From Streptomyces sp. NBS 14/10 (GTDB lineage: Bacteria; Actinomycetota; Actinomycetes; Streptomycetales; Streptomycetaceae): 64,000 nucleotides of DNA. The stretch lies in the NCBI RefSeq assembly GCF_002224125.1, contig NZ_NCSM01000013.1, positions 65,396 to 129,395 of the forward strand, written 5' to 3'. Each line of letters opens with the position of its first letter. Position 1 is the stretch's first letter. The position numbers and the translations under genes are program-made. The notes under the pieces were generated by a model. It made no database searches, was not told where the DNA came from, and was given only the letters and a program-made list of their open reading frames with translations. Positions 1-8,269 of the stretch are shown piece after piece.

Positions 1-1476
1 CTCCTGCTCGCCCTCGGCACGTTCGCGGTGGGCACCGACTCCATGGTGATGGCCGGGATCCTCGGTCTGATCTCCCGCGACCTGGACGTATCGGTCCCGA
101 CGGCCGGGCAAATGGTCACCGTCTTCGCGCTCGCGTACGCCCTGCTCGCGCCCGTCCTCGCCACCCTCACCGCCCGCTGGCCGCGCCGCCAACTGCTGCT
201 CACCGCGCTCACCGTCTTCACCGCGGCCAACGCGCTGAGCGCCCTCGCCCCGACGTACCCCCTGCTGCTCGCCACCCGCGTACTGGCCGCCGCCGGAGCC
301 GCGCTCTACACCCCGACCGCCAACGCCGTCGCCACCTCACTCGTCCCACCCGAGCGGCGCGGCCGGGCGCTGGCCACCGTGCTCGGCGGTATGACGGTGG
401 CGACCGCGCTCGGCGTACCGCTGGGCACCTGGATCGGGCGTACGGACTGGCGCCTGACGATGTGGCTGGTCGTCGCCCTCGGCGCGGCGGCCCTGGCGGG
501 CCAGGCGCTGCTGCTGCGCGAGCTACCGGGGGCGGCGGGGGTGCCGGAGGTGCGGGCGGCTGGTGGCGGGCAGGGTGCCGGTGACGCGCAGGGTGCCGGC
601 GCTGCGGCCGGCCTGCGCGCCGCTGGTGGCTCGGCCGACGGCGCGCCGGGCGTCGGTGCAGGCGCCGGTAGTTCGGCCGCCCCGCCCGGGGTACCTACCG
701 CCGGTGGCGCGCCGCGGGCCGGCGCTGCGGCCGGTGCGGCGCCGGGTGCCGACGCAGGTGCTACGCCTGGTGCCGCATCCGGCGTCGGCACCCCGACCAC
801 GGAGCCCAGGAAACCCGCCCCGCCCGGGCTGCGCGAGCGGCTGGCGCCGCTGCGCGACCGGCGGGTCGTCGCGGCCACGGCGACCACCTTCCTCTTCTTC
901 CTCGCCTTCAACTCCGTGTACATCTACATCGCCACGGCCGTGCACCCCGCCACGGGCGGCGAGGCCGGACGGCTGAGCCTGGTGATGCTGGTGATGGGCG
1001 TTGCGTCGGTGGCGGGCAGCTGGCTGGGCGGCCGGGCGGTGGACCACTGGGGCGTACGCAGCGTCATGCTTACCGGGAGCGCGGTCACGGCCCTCGCCTT
1101 CCTGTCCCTCCCCTGGCTCGGCCGGACCATGCCGGGCGCACTGCTCTACGCCCTGGTCACCCCGGTCGCCGGCTGGTCCGTCTCGGTTGCCCTCCCCCAC
1201 CGGCTGGCCTCCATCGACCCACCCAACGCGCCCCTGCTGATCTCCCTCAACAGCAGCGCGCTCTACCTCGGGATGGCGGCGGGCGGCGGCGCGGGCAGCG
1301 CGTCCGTCGCGCTCCTCGGCGACCGGTGGTTCCCGCTGACGGCGACGCTGCTGGCCCTGCTCGCCACGGCCACGGTCCTCACCACGACGCGCACACCCCG
1401 CAGCCCACGCCCCGGAACCCCCGGCGCCCTCGGCCCGGCCCGCGGGAAGACCACAACAGAGGCGGGCGGCCGGTAA
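1..1476 (+). CDS. MFS drug/metabolite exporter (5' truncated)
   Basis: The reading frame is open to the left edge, and residues before the first in-window GTG (28) continue the TM1 motif LLALGTFAVGTD, so the true start lies upstream. The product is a DHA1-type major facilitator of the AraJ/Cmx kind, with about 12 hydrophobic segments, the loop 2-3 motif (RWPRRQ) and a motif around PPERRGRALA. It probably exports a small molecule by proton antiport. The loop between TM6 and TM7 (bases about 525-825) is swollen by some 100 residues of Ala/Gly/Pro-rich low-complexity sequence not normal for the family. The substrate cannot be told from sequence. Confidence 0.85.
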   Translation, partial: LLLALGTFAVGTDSMVMAGILGLISRDLDVSVPTAGQMVTVFALAYALLAPVLATLTARWPRRQLLLTALTVFTAANALSALAPTYPLLLATRVLAAAGAALYTPTANAVATSLVPPERRGRALATVLGGMTVATALGVPLGTWIGRTDWRLTMWLVVALGAAALAGQALLLRELPGAAGVPEVRAAGGGQGAGDAQGAGAAAGLRAAGGSADGAPGVGAGAGSSAAPPGVPTAGGAPRAGAAAGAAPGADAGATPGAASGVGTPTTEPRKPAPPGLRERLAPLRDRRVVAATATTFLFFLAFNSVYIYIATAVHPATGGEAGRLSLVMLVMGVASVAGSWLGGRAVDHWGVRSVMLTGSAVTALAFLSLPWLGRTMPGALLYALVTPVAGWSVSVALPHRLASIDPPNAPLLISLNSSALYLGMAAGGGAGSASVALLGDRWFPLTATLLALLATATVLTTTRTPRSPRPGTPGALGPARGKTTTEAGGR

Positions 1477-1620
1477 CTCGCCCACCTCAGGGCCGACGTC
1501 GAGGCACTGGTGGGCGCGCTGCACCAAACCACGGTGGAGAACGGTCGCCTGCGCCGTCAACTGGCGGATCGTGCTTCGGTAGTCCGCACGCTCCCGGCGC
1601 AGGCGCCTTCCCCTCAGTAG
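1477..1620 (+). pseudogene. C-terminal remnant of a DUF6262-like transposon accessory protein
   Basis: Directly after the TAA of the exporter the same frame stays open for 47 codons and ends at TAG. The peptide has the look of the coiled-coil tail of DUF6262 proteins (heptad-rich, with the signature LRRQLADRASVVRTLP), which accompany Tn4556-type recombinases. There is no start codon or upstream part. I infer the end of a lost mobile element that broke next to the exporter. Family assignment is from memory of the motif. Confidence 0.45.
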
Positions 1621-1690
1621 GGCCAGGTGTAAGCCGGCACACCAGGCGCCTTCCGCTCGTCAGCCGTTTCACCAAGGTGAGGGACGCACT

Positions 1691-1748
1691 GAATCCGAGC
1701 TGTTCGCGGCACCGGGAGCCATCCCGTACCCGCGAACCCCTCGGATTC
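1691..1748. terminator. Stem-loop terminator for the nitrilase-fold gene
   Basis: Inverted repeat: 1691-1699 pairs with 1740-1748 (9 bp) and, after a 2-nt bulge on each side, 1702-1709 pairs with 1730-1737 (8 bp), around a 20-nt loop. It lies 10 bases past the stop of the leftward gene that ends at 1759. Confidence 0.6.
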
Positions 1749-1758
1749 TGCTTCTGAG

Positions 1759-2772
1759 CTAGAAGGCCGCTGTCCGGTCTTCGCTGCGCGGGTCGATCAC
1801 CTGGTGCTCGGTGTAGATGCCCGCGCGCGCCTCACGACGCCAGGGACGCCCGTAGGTCACTGCGTCCGCGGCGGACTCGGAACTGTCGTCGAGGTCCACG
1901 ACGGCTACCGATGGCGAACCGTCCGCGGGGCACCGCGCAAGCCAGTGGCCATTGGGAGCGACGATTCCGGACGGTACGGTGGCGCTGTGCTGTGCCGGCC
2001 CTGACAAACTGACCCAGTAGCTGTTGACCGCGGCGTGGCCTTGGGCTTGGGCGGCGGTGTTACCCGGAGTGCCGCTGGTAGAGAACAGGACGCAGTCGAC
2101 ATCCAGCTTCTCGTATTCCGCCCACAACTCCGGGTAGTGGATCTCCATGCCGAGCAGGCAGCCGAAGCGCACACCGTCGACCTCAAAGGTCACCGGTGAG
2201 ACGCCCGGCGAGTACATGTACGAGACCTTCGTCTTCGACAGGAGACGTTCGTCGTAGCGCGTGACGACGGCGCCGCGATCGGAGATGACGTAGAGGCTGT
2301 TGTGCGGGCGGTTCGGCTCGGTCAGGCGATGCACCGATGCAATCACCGTCCACAGCCGCAACTCGCGGGCCAGCTCAGCGATCGCGGCCAACTCCGATTG
2401 GAGCACCGGCCACTGGCACCGGTCCCAGTCCGCCGGGCCGACCGCGCCCGGGCCGTCGACGGACATGACGAACTTGCTGGGAAAGCAGATTGCGCCTTCC
2501 GGAAAGTGCACGAGCCTCGCTCCCTGAGCACTGGCCTCGCGCATCAGAGCACGGACCTCGCGCCCACTTTCGCGCAGCGCTTCAACGTCTCGGGGGTCTT
2601 CGCGTACGGGCGTCTGCGCTACGGCGAGCCGCACGCTCTTGGGAATCCTTGCTTCCGACATGACGTCTCCTGATGGAGTCGGACGGAAGTGCCGGAGGGC
2701 GGACGTGTAGGACTCACCGGTCTTGGCGGCGCGGGCACGCACCTGGTGCTTGAAGTTCCTACGGGCTGTCAT
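1759..2772 (-). CDS. Nitrilase-superfamily (carbon-nitrogen hydrolase) protein lacking the canonical catalytic Cys
   Basis: 337 residues with the alpha-beta-beta-alpha nitrilase fold. The first catalytic Glu is clear (HFPEGA, E92). The Lys motif reads YDERLL, with E175 where Lys is expected. The nucleophile elbow reads FGCLLGMEIHYPE, placing G208 at the usual Cys position and C205 three residues earlier. So it is either a diverged subfamily or an inactive homologue. ATG 2772 follows GGAAGG; ATG 2661 follows GGAGA and is the alternative start. The 37-residue extension (ARAAKTGESYTSALRHF) resembles a short N-terminal module seen on several actinomycete proteins, which favours the longer form. 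Substrate unknown. Confidence 0.75.
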   Translation of the reverse strand: MTARRNFKHQVRARAAKTGESYTSALRHFRPTPSGDVMSEARIPKSVRLAVAQTPVREDPRDVEALRESGREVRALMREASAQGARLVHFPEGAICFPSKFVMSVDGPGAVGPADWDRCQWPVLQSELAAIAELARELRLWTVIASVHRLTEPNRPHNSLYVISDRGAVVTRYDERLLSKTKVSYMYSPGVSPVTFEVDGVRFGCLLGMEIHYPELWAEYEKLDVDCVLFSTSGTPGNTAAQAQGHAAVNSYWVSLSGPAQHSATVPSGIVAPNGHWLARCPADGSPSVAVVDLDDSSESAADAVTYGRPWRREARAGIYTEHQVIDPRSEDRTAAF

Positions 2773-3184
2773 CGCGGCCTTCCACGCCTTGAGCGACGGC
2801 TCCCCAGCAACCTCGCCCGAGGCGATCGGGCTGCGACAACGACCTGAGACGCTGGTCCCTTTGCCTCCGATGGGAGACCGTGCTGGGGACGGTCGCGGGA
2901 GGTTCGGCGTAGGCCACGCAGTCGGTCATCATGCCGTCGCTCGCGGGCTCCGTCAACATCCTTCAACACGTCCAGCGCACCGTCGAATGGCAGGCTGCTG
3001 GAGAGAAACGCCTCAGCTCAACACGCTGAACCTGACGCAGAAGCCACCATTCGTCAGTTGACACATCCCCTTCTGGAGGACAGCTACACGGTGACCGACA
3101 CCGTGGTCGTCGGCTCCCTCCGCACCGCCCTGAAGCCTCTCTCCTGGAACATCATCCGCATGGCTTGAGAAGGGGGCGGAACGG
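2773..3184. other. Intergenic stretch with no recognisable gene
   Basis: About 410 bases upstream of the nitrilase-fold gene. Several short frames are open on both strands, but none has a good ribosome site or a family resemblance. One frame ending with the TGA near 3168 (tail LSWNIIRMA) could be the end of a decayed gene, but I cannot name it. Confidence 0.3.
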
Positions 3185-3218
3185 CCGAGCGGGAATGGCC
3201 GCCGCCGTTCCCGCTCGG
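3185..3218 (-). terminator. Rho-independent-type hairpin
   Basis: Perfect 11-bp stem (3185-3195 with 3208-3218) and a 12-nt loop, 18 bases past the stop codon of the leftward secreted-protein gene at 3237. Confidence 0.7.
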
Positions 3219-3236
3219 TGTCACTCAACTGGACGA

Positions 3237-3650
3237 TTAGTAGTGGGTTCCGTTGAGGTACACGAAATACGAGCGATCTGTCGCGGAGTCGGGCACCCTC
3301 TGGACCTCAAAGCCAATGTCTTCGTTTTCCGGAAGGTTGTACACGCCGCCGTCCGACGCGTCCCGGTAACTGCACTTCCCGTCGTTCGTGGCATCGGTGA
3401 GACTGTACAAGAACGTCTTGGTCCGCTGGTTGTAGACTTTCACCTGCGCCTTCTTGCCGTCGGACTTGGTGTCGCAGATCTTCACATGGTCGCCGTCATA
3501 CGCGAAGTAGGCCGCCGCAGCCTTGGCGCCGTCATACATCGGCCCGTGGTTCCAGTCAATCGCCTGAGCAGAGCCCGGCGCCATGGCCACCGCAAACGCC
3601 GCCATGGTCAGTGCGGATATTCCGCCCTGAATGATTTTCTTGATGCGCAA
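3237..3650 (-). CDS. Small secreted protein of unknown function
   Basis: 137 residues. The N-terminus is a Sec signal peptide: basic MRIKK, a hydrophobic core and a cleavage site near SAQA/I at residues 28-31. The mature part is about 105 residues, rich in Asp, Lys and Tyr, with only two cysteines (KICDTKS, GKCSYRD) that could form one disulphide. The start is TTG, with AGGGGAGA about 7 bases upstream. Codon use is less GC-biased than its neighbours. Similar small exported proteins are common in Streptomyces. I do not recognise a family. Confidence 0.75.
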   Translation of the reverse strand: MRIKKIIQGGISALTMAAFAVAMAPGSAQAIDWNHGPMYDGAKAAAAYFAYDGDHVKICDTKSDGKKAQVKVYNQRTKTFLYSLTDATNDGKCSYRDASDGGVYNLPENEDIGFEVQRVPDSATDRSYFVYLNGTHY

Positions 3651-3931
3651 TGCATTCTCCCCTGGTTTTGCGGCTACAGCCGCATGAGGCTAACAGCAGA
3701 CGGCGGGGTCCTTACCGGCCGGATCCCTGCAAGGCAAACTTGACGAGAAGGTGTGACAATTCGCGGATACTTTTCCCGGCACTGAACACTTTTAGCACCT
3801 AACGGCCATGGAGGATTAATCGGCACTTGTTTCGCTTCCGGCCCGGGCCGAGGACTCCCGTTTCCCCAAAGCCCGCACGAAGCGGAACGCGGGGCGTTTC
3901 GTGGATCCGGGTGTCACCGGGGCCTCCGAGA

Positions 3932-3955
3932 TGGTGTGATCGGGTGGTCACACCA
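3932..3955. promoter_or_regulatory. Inverted repeat, possible operator
   Basis: TGGTGTGA (3932-3939) and TCACACCA (3948-3955) form a perfect 8-bp inverted repeat with an 8-base spacer, in the 412-base gap between the divergent genes starting at 3650 and 4063. The spacing excludes a standard CRP site. The rest of the gap (3651-4062) shows nothing I can name. Confidence 0.35.
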
Positions 3956-4027
3956 CGCTAAGAAGGACAGGGCATCGGCCGCCAGCGGCAGATCACATAG
4001 CCGCAGGACAGGCGGGTAAAACGGGGT

Positions 4028-4045
4028 GGACAACGGTGGTTGTCC
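4028..4045. promoter_or_regulatory. Inverted repeat just upstream of the HTH/beta-propeller gene
   Basis: GGACAAC and GTTGTCC flank GGTG, ending 17 bases before ATG 4063 and close to its ribosome site. This position would suit autoregulation by the HTH protein encoded next, or an mRNA hairpin. Inference only. Confidence 0.35.
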
Positions 4046-4062
4046 ATGGACAAGGGGGGCGT

Positions 4063-6060
4063 ATGGGCAGAGCCGGGCGGCCGCAGGGACCGCCGAAGGG
4101 GAGCACGGAAGAGGCGAACGCCCTGGCGGGGTTCTTACGGGATCTCACCGCCGGGATGACCGTACGGGAGCTGGCCGAGCGCTACCGCACCAGCAAGACC
4201 ATCTGGGGCGAGTACCGGTCCGGCACCAAGATCATCCCGCTGGGCCGGCTCAACGCCGTGGTCAAGGACCGCGTCCGCGACGAGCGCGGCCGGACCACGA
4301 TGCTGGCCAAGGCGCGGCGCCTGTACGAGGCGGCGGTCACGGCCGAGCAGACGGTCCGCTCGGCGGAGGACCCCGGCGCCGCGCGCCGTCAGGCCGAGGC
4401 GGACCGCGCCGAGTCGGAGAAGCTGGTCAAGGCGCTGCTGCAGATCATCACCGCGCTCACGGATCCGGACGAGCCCGTCGGAGCGGGAGCGGACGCGGAG
4501 TTGGTGCGGCAGCACCTGGCCGAGGCACGCCACCGGCTGGGCGTCGTACGAGAGGTCCAGCAGGCCGCGGAACGGGTTCTGGCGGACACCCCGGAACGAG
4601 GAGAGGGGGAGGGTGAAGGCCGGGCACACGCGCCGGGCGCTGAGGCCGAGGACGAGAACAGCGCAGAAGACCACGATGAGAACCGGGCCGAGGACCAGAC
4701 CGAGAAACGCCACGAGGACCGCCATGGCGACCGCCTGCCGGCCATATCGGCCCGCGGGGGCGTGATCCTCCAGTCGGCTCTGGTGCACGACGAGATCGAG
4801 GAACAGCGAACCGAAGTCGCCCTCCTGTGGCAGCAGATCCGCCCGGCCCTCACCGGGTCCGACATCGTCCAGGGCATTGTCCTGGAACGCCTGGACACTC
4901 CGCTGACCAGCGCAACCCCCGAAGCAACCGGGGTCGCCGCCAAATCCGACGCCCCTGTCACGGAGATCCGCCCCACGGCCGCCCGGCCGCACCGCCGCCG
5001 CACCCAGCTGATCCTGGCCGCCGGGATCGGGGCCGCCGTCGCGGCCGCCACGGCGGGCGTACTCCTCTACGCCCTCCCGGAACGCCACGACGCGGGCCCG
5101 GCCCGCACGCTCTCCTCGCCGCCGCAGCCGCAGCCCTCCTCCTCCGGCCCGGCCGCGGGCGGCCCTTCCGCCTCGCAGAGCAGCAGCCCGACCCCCAAAC
5201 CCTCCGCCTCCTCACCCCGGCACGAGGACGCCCAGCCCGACACCGAGTCCTCGGCGCCCGCGAAGGACGCGGACGTCACCGACCTGGCCGGCGTCTACGC
5301 CGTCTCCGAGGACGGCAAGGTGCTGCAGTGGAGCGGAACCGGCAAGTCCTGGCGCTCCATCGGCAGCGATGCCGACAGCATCGTCGCGGGAGGAGCCGGC
5401 CTGTTCCGGATCAACGAGTCCGACAAATGGATCTCCCAGTACCTTCCGGCGTCCCATACCTGGGACCGGATCGGCTCTCCCGGTGCCCAGTTCATCCAGC
5501 AAGGCAGCACGCTCTACGGGCTCAGGCCCCAGCGCGACGCGGTCATGCGCTGGGACCCAGGCAAGGGCAAATGGATCCGTATCGGGATAAAATCGGCAAA
5601 TCTCTACGCCGGTCCGGCCGGACTGTTCTCCACCAATCCGGACACCGGAAAGATCTGGAAGTACAACGGCACCCCGGACAACTGGAGCGAAATCGGCAAT
5701 CGGGGCGCGGATTTCGCGGTCGGCGATCACCTGTGGGGGATCACCCCCGACCACGCGGCGGTCTACCAGTGGACCGAACACGGTGATGGGTGGTTCCGAG
5801 TCGGCGACGCCGCCGACAAGATCTACGCGGGCGGTGCCGGGATGTTCATCGTCCGCGAGTCGACCGGACAGATCCTCAAGTACAACGGGCGGGTCGACTC
5901 CTGGACCCTCATCGGCACCGCCGGCGCGGACCTGCTCGTCACCGACCGCTCGGTGTACCGCATCTCCGGCGACCACAAGACCGTCTCCCTCTGGAGCGGC
6001 CACGGCACCACATGGACCACCATCGGCGCCTCCGCGACCAACCTCGCCGCAGTCGACTGA
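4063..6060 (+). CDS. Membrane-anchored HTH protein with C-terminal seven-repeat beta-propeller
   Basis: 665 residues from ATG 4063, which follows AAGGGGGG. Order: an N-terminal helix-turn-helix (about residues 15-75, TVRELAERYRTSKTIW); a charged coiled-coil-rich region (75-240); a basic stop-transfer patch RPHRRR then one membrane helix (about 314-338); a Pro/Ser-rich linker (345-405); and seven repeats of about 37 residues (408-665), each with a core like WxxIGxxAxxIxAGGAGLF, as in tectonin-type propellers. The predicted topology puts the HTH in the cytoplasm and the propeller outside, as in a one-component transmembrane sensor. HTH-plus-variable-propeller proteins occur in Streptomyces, but I know of no assigned function. 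Confidence 0.7.
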   Translation: MGRAGRPQGPPKGSTEEANALAGFLRDLTAGMTVRELAERYRTSKTIWGEYRSGTKIIPLGRLNAVVKDRVRDERGRTTMLAKARRLYEAAVTAEQTVRSAEDPGAARRQAEADRAESEKLVKALLQIITALTDPDEPVGAGADAELVRQHLAEARHRLGVVREVQQAAERVLADTPERGEGEGEGRAHAPGAEAEDENSAEDHDENRAEDQTEKRHEDRHGDRLPAISARGGVILQSALVHDEIEEQRTEVALLWQQIRPALTGSDIVQGIVLERLDTPLTSATPEATGVAAKSDAPVTEIRPTAARPHRRRTQLILAAGIGAAVAAATAGVLLYALPERHDAGPARTLSSPPQPQPSSSGPAAGGPSASQSSSPTPKPSASSPRHEDAQPDTESSAPAKDADVTDLAGVYAVSEDGKVLQWSGTGKSWRSIGSDADSIVAGGAGLFRINESDKWISQYLPASHTWDRIGSPGAQFIQQGSTLYGLRPQRDAVMRWDPGKGKWIRIGIKSANLYAGPAGLFSTNPDTGKIWKYNGTPDNWSEIGNRGADFAVGDHLWGITPDHAAVYQWTEHGDGWFRVGDAADKIYAGGAGMFIVRESTGQILKYNGRVDSWTLIGTAGADLLVTDRSVYRISGDHKTVSLWSGHGTTWTTIGASATNLAAVD

Positions 6061-6095
6061 ACGCGCCGGGGGTGCCCCCAGGACGCACCCCCGGG

Positions 6096-6815
6096 TCACC
6101 CCACCGGCACCACTTCATCCAGCGCGGCCCGCCACTGATACACCGAGGCGATGCCCACGGGCCCGTCCCACCCAGAGGGCCGCGCCGCGCCGCCGATGTG
6201 GAAGGCGTCGATCCGCGCGGCGCGCAGCGCGGGCAGGTGGTCGAGCCGCAGCCCGCCGCCCACCATGATCCGGGGCCCGCCCGCGCCACGCGCCGCCTCC
6301 TCCGCCAGGACCGGAAGCCCCTCGTCGACCCCGGCGGCCGACCCGGCGGTGAGATACGTATCCAGCCCCGGAAGGCCCGCCAGCTGCTGACGGAGCACAT
6401 CGCGGTCGGCGGCCCGGTCGATGGCCCGGTGGAAGGTCCACCGGCTCTCATCGAGCCCGGAACCCGCGCCGACGGCGTCCGTGAGCGCGCGGATCGCGGC
6501 CAGGTCGGCCAGCCCGTCGGAGTCCAGGAAGCCGAGGACGAACTCGTCCGCCCCCTCGGCCCGCAGCGCCTCCGCCCGCGCGCACAGCGCGTCGAGCGCG
6601 GCGGCCCCACCGCATGCGAAGCCGTCGGACGCGCGCAGCATCACCCGCAGCGGGAGGTCCACGGCCGAGCGGATCTCGGCGAAGGTCTCGCGGGAGGGAC
6701 TTAGCCCGTCGGCGGCCATATCGGAGACCAGTTCAAGCCGGTCCGCCCCTCCGGCCTGCGCCGCGACCGCGTCCGCCGCGTCGAGGGCGATCACCTCGAG
6801 AATTGGTCTAGACAT
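6096..6815 (-). CDS. cutC: CutC family protein
   Basis: 239 residues with the TIM-barrel features of CutC: start RPILEVIALDAADA, then GGADRLELVSDMAADGLSPS, the strand FHRAIDRA, and the C-terminal motifs IMVGGGLRLDHL and FHIGGAAR. CutC was first linked to copper tolerance, but the biochemical role is unsettled. ATG 6815 matches the family start; its ribosome site is weak. It is divergent from the HD-domain gene, with 58 bases between. A dre-like core overlaps the start codon (see 6803). Confidence 0.85.
   Translation of the reverse strand: MSRPILEVIALDAADAVAAQAGGADRLELVSDMAADGLSPSRETFAEIRSAVDLPLRVMLRASDGFACGGAAALDALCARAEALRAEGADEFVLGFLDSDGLADLAAIRALTDAVGAGSGLDESRWTFHRAIDRAADRDVLRQQLAGLPGLDTYLTAGSAAGVDEGLPVLAEEAARGAGGPRIMVGGGLRLDHLPALRAARIDAFHIGGAARPSGWDGPVGIASVYQWRAALDEVVPVG
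6803..6813. promoter_or_regulatory. dre-like half-perfect site over the cutC start
   Basis: TTGGTCTAGAC contains the central GTCTAGAC palindrome and the left arm of the DasR consensus, but the right arm is absent (ATG instead of CAC/T). It could be chance; noted because better sites occur at 24979 and 52273. Confidence 0.25.
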
Positions 6816-6873
6816 GCTGAACAGCTTGCCACACCCCACGCGCCCCCACACCCTCACCCCACACAATTGGGCC

Positions 6874-7539
6874 ATGGCCAACCCCGCACCCCGCCACCCA
6901 GCCCACGACGCACTCCTCACCCGCTGGGCGACCCACCTCAACAGCGCCCGCGAGGCCGCCTGCCATCCGTCCCCATCGCCGTACGGCCAGGACCTCCTCG
7001 CCCGCTGGGCCGAACCCCAGCGCCGCTACCACACCACCGACCACCTCCTCGCCATCCTGGACCGGGTCGACGAACTGATCACCCACGCCACCGACCCCGC
7101 CGCCGTCCGCCTCGCCGCCTGGTTCCACGACGCCGTCTACCTGCCCGACCGCTCCACCAACGAGGAGCGCAGCGCCCGCCTCGCCGAACGCGCCCTCCCC
7201 GAGGCAGGCGTCCCCCAGGAACGCACGGCCGAAGTCGCCCGCCTGGTCCGCCTCACCCGCACCCACGACCCCGCCCCCGGCGACACCAACGGCGAAGTGC
7301 TGTGCGACGCCGACCTGTCGATCCTGGCCAGCTCCCCCGAGCACTACGCCGCATACGCCGCCGCCGTCCGCGAGGAGTACGGCTTCGTCCCCGACGACGC
7401 CTTCCGCGAGGGCCGGGCGGGCGTGCTGCGCGAACTGCTCGCCATGCCCAGGCTGTTCCGCACGCCAGAGGCCCGCGACCGCTGGGAGGAGGCAGCGCGC
7501 CGGAATCTCGCGACGGAGCTGGCGCTGCTGGATGCGTAA
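6874..7539 (+). CDS. HD-domain predicted metal-dependent phosphohydrolase
   Basis: 221 residues. Metal-binding HD motifs are visible: RYHTTDHL (H53, H57), AWFHDAVY (H85-D86) and CDADLSIL. This pattern is that of the COG4339 group, whose substrate is unknown and probably a nucleotide or phosphoester. ATG 6874 is preceded by little ribosome-site sequence, so translation may be nearly leaderless. It is divergent from cutC and tail-to-tail with the TetR gene ending at 7552. Confidence 0.8.
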   Translation: MANPAPRHPAHDALLTRWATHLNSAREAACHPSPSPYGQDLLARWAEPQRRYHTTDHLLAILDRVDELITHATDPAAVRLAAWFHDAVYLPDRSTNEERSARLAERALPEAGVPQERTAEVARLVRLTRTHDPAPGDTNGEVLCDADLSILASSPEHYAAYAAAVREEYGFVPDDAFREGRAGVLRELLAMPRLFRTPEARDRWEEAARRNLATELALLDA

Positions 7540-7551
7540 GCGGCAGGCGCG

Positions 7552-8172
7552 TCAGCGATAGGCCGCGAGGAAGGCCCGGACGCCGGCGGCGGCGTAGTGG
7601 TCGAGTTCGGCCTCGGTGTGCTGGGGACCGCCGGTGAACATGGCCTTGTTCACGGGGATCCAGAGGAGCAGGCCGGAGAAGTGGTTCGCGGCCAGGAGCG
7701 GTTCGTCGACGCGGAGCAGTCCCTCGTCGGCCAGGCGCTGGAAGGTGGCGGCCAGGGTGGCCAGGACTCGCTCGAAGCCCTGCTCGTACCAGGCGGTGCC
7801 CAGGTCCGGGAAGGTGTCGGCGTTGGCGATGATCAGGCGTCGTAGCTGGAGGACCTGCGGCTGGGTGAGGGCGGCCAGGAACTGGCGGGCGAGCCGGTGC
7901 AGGTTGTCTTCCAGGGCTTCGGGGTCGGCGGGGATGCCGGCCACCAGGTCGATCATGCCGTCGATCCGGCCGCTGGTGGCCAGGATGATCTCGGCGAACA
8001 GCTTCTCCTTGTCGGCGAAGTGCTTGTAGACGGTCTGCTTGGACACCGCGGCGAGTCTCGCGATGTCATCCATGCTGGTGCCGGAGTAGCCCTTCTCCAT
8101 GAACACCGCGGTCGCGGCGTCCATGATCGCCTCGCGTTTGCGGGCTGAACGGCCCTGTTCGTTCGGCACCAT
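7552..8172 (-). CDS. TetR/AcrR-family transcriptional regulator
   Basis: 206 residues. The N-terminal HTH is canonical (AAVSKQTVYKHFADKEKLF, about residues 32-60), followed by an all-helical ligand domain of the TetR_C AcrR type. AAGGAGG sits 5 bases before ATG 8172. It is divergent from the DUF998 gene at 8270, with a duplicated operator-like element in the 97-base gap, so it most likely represses that gene and itself. Ligand unknown. Confidence 0.88.
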   Translation of the reverse strand: MVPNEQGRSARKREAIMDAATAVFMEKGYSGTSMDDIARLAAVSKQTVYKHFADKEKLFAEIILATSGRIDGMIDLVAGIPADPEALEDNLHRLARQFLAALTQPQVLQLRRLIIANADTFPDLGTAWYEQGFERVLATLAATFQRLADEGLLRVDEPLLAANHFSGLLLWIPVNKAMFTGGPQHTEAELDHYAAAGVRAFLAAYR

Positions 8173-8194
8173 TGCCGCCTCCTTCACCTGTTGG

Positions 8195-8240
8195 GTACTG
8201 GACAGTCTAGTTCTTGCATGAGTACTGTACCGTCTAGTTC
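8195..8240. promoter_or_regulatory. Tandem operator between TetR and DUF998 genes
   Basis: Two 19-bp copies of GTACTG-ACnGTCTAGTTC (8195-8213 and 8222-8240) differ at two bases and repeat every 27 bp. The first contains ACTGGACAGT, an imperfect palindrome of the usual TetR type. They fill the divergent promoter region. Confidence 0.6.
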
Positions 8241-8269
8241 CCGCCCCGGTGATCGAGAAAGACCTGCGC

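Noticed and set aside
2773..3184. Transposase or other gene fragment
   Set aside because: I tried all frames and found no motif I could name; peptides are short and interrupted.
3932..3955. CRP site at TGTGATCGGGTGGTCACA
   Set aside because: The spacer is 8 bases, not 6; kept only as a generic inverted repeat.
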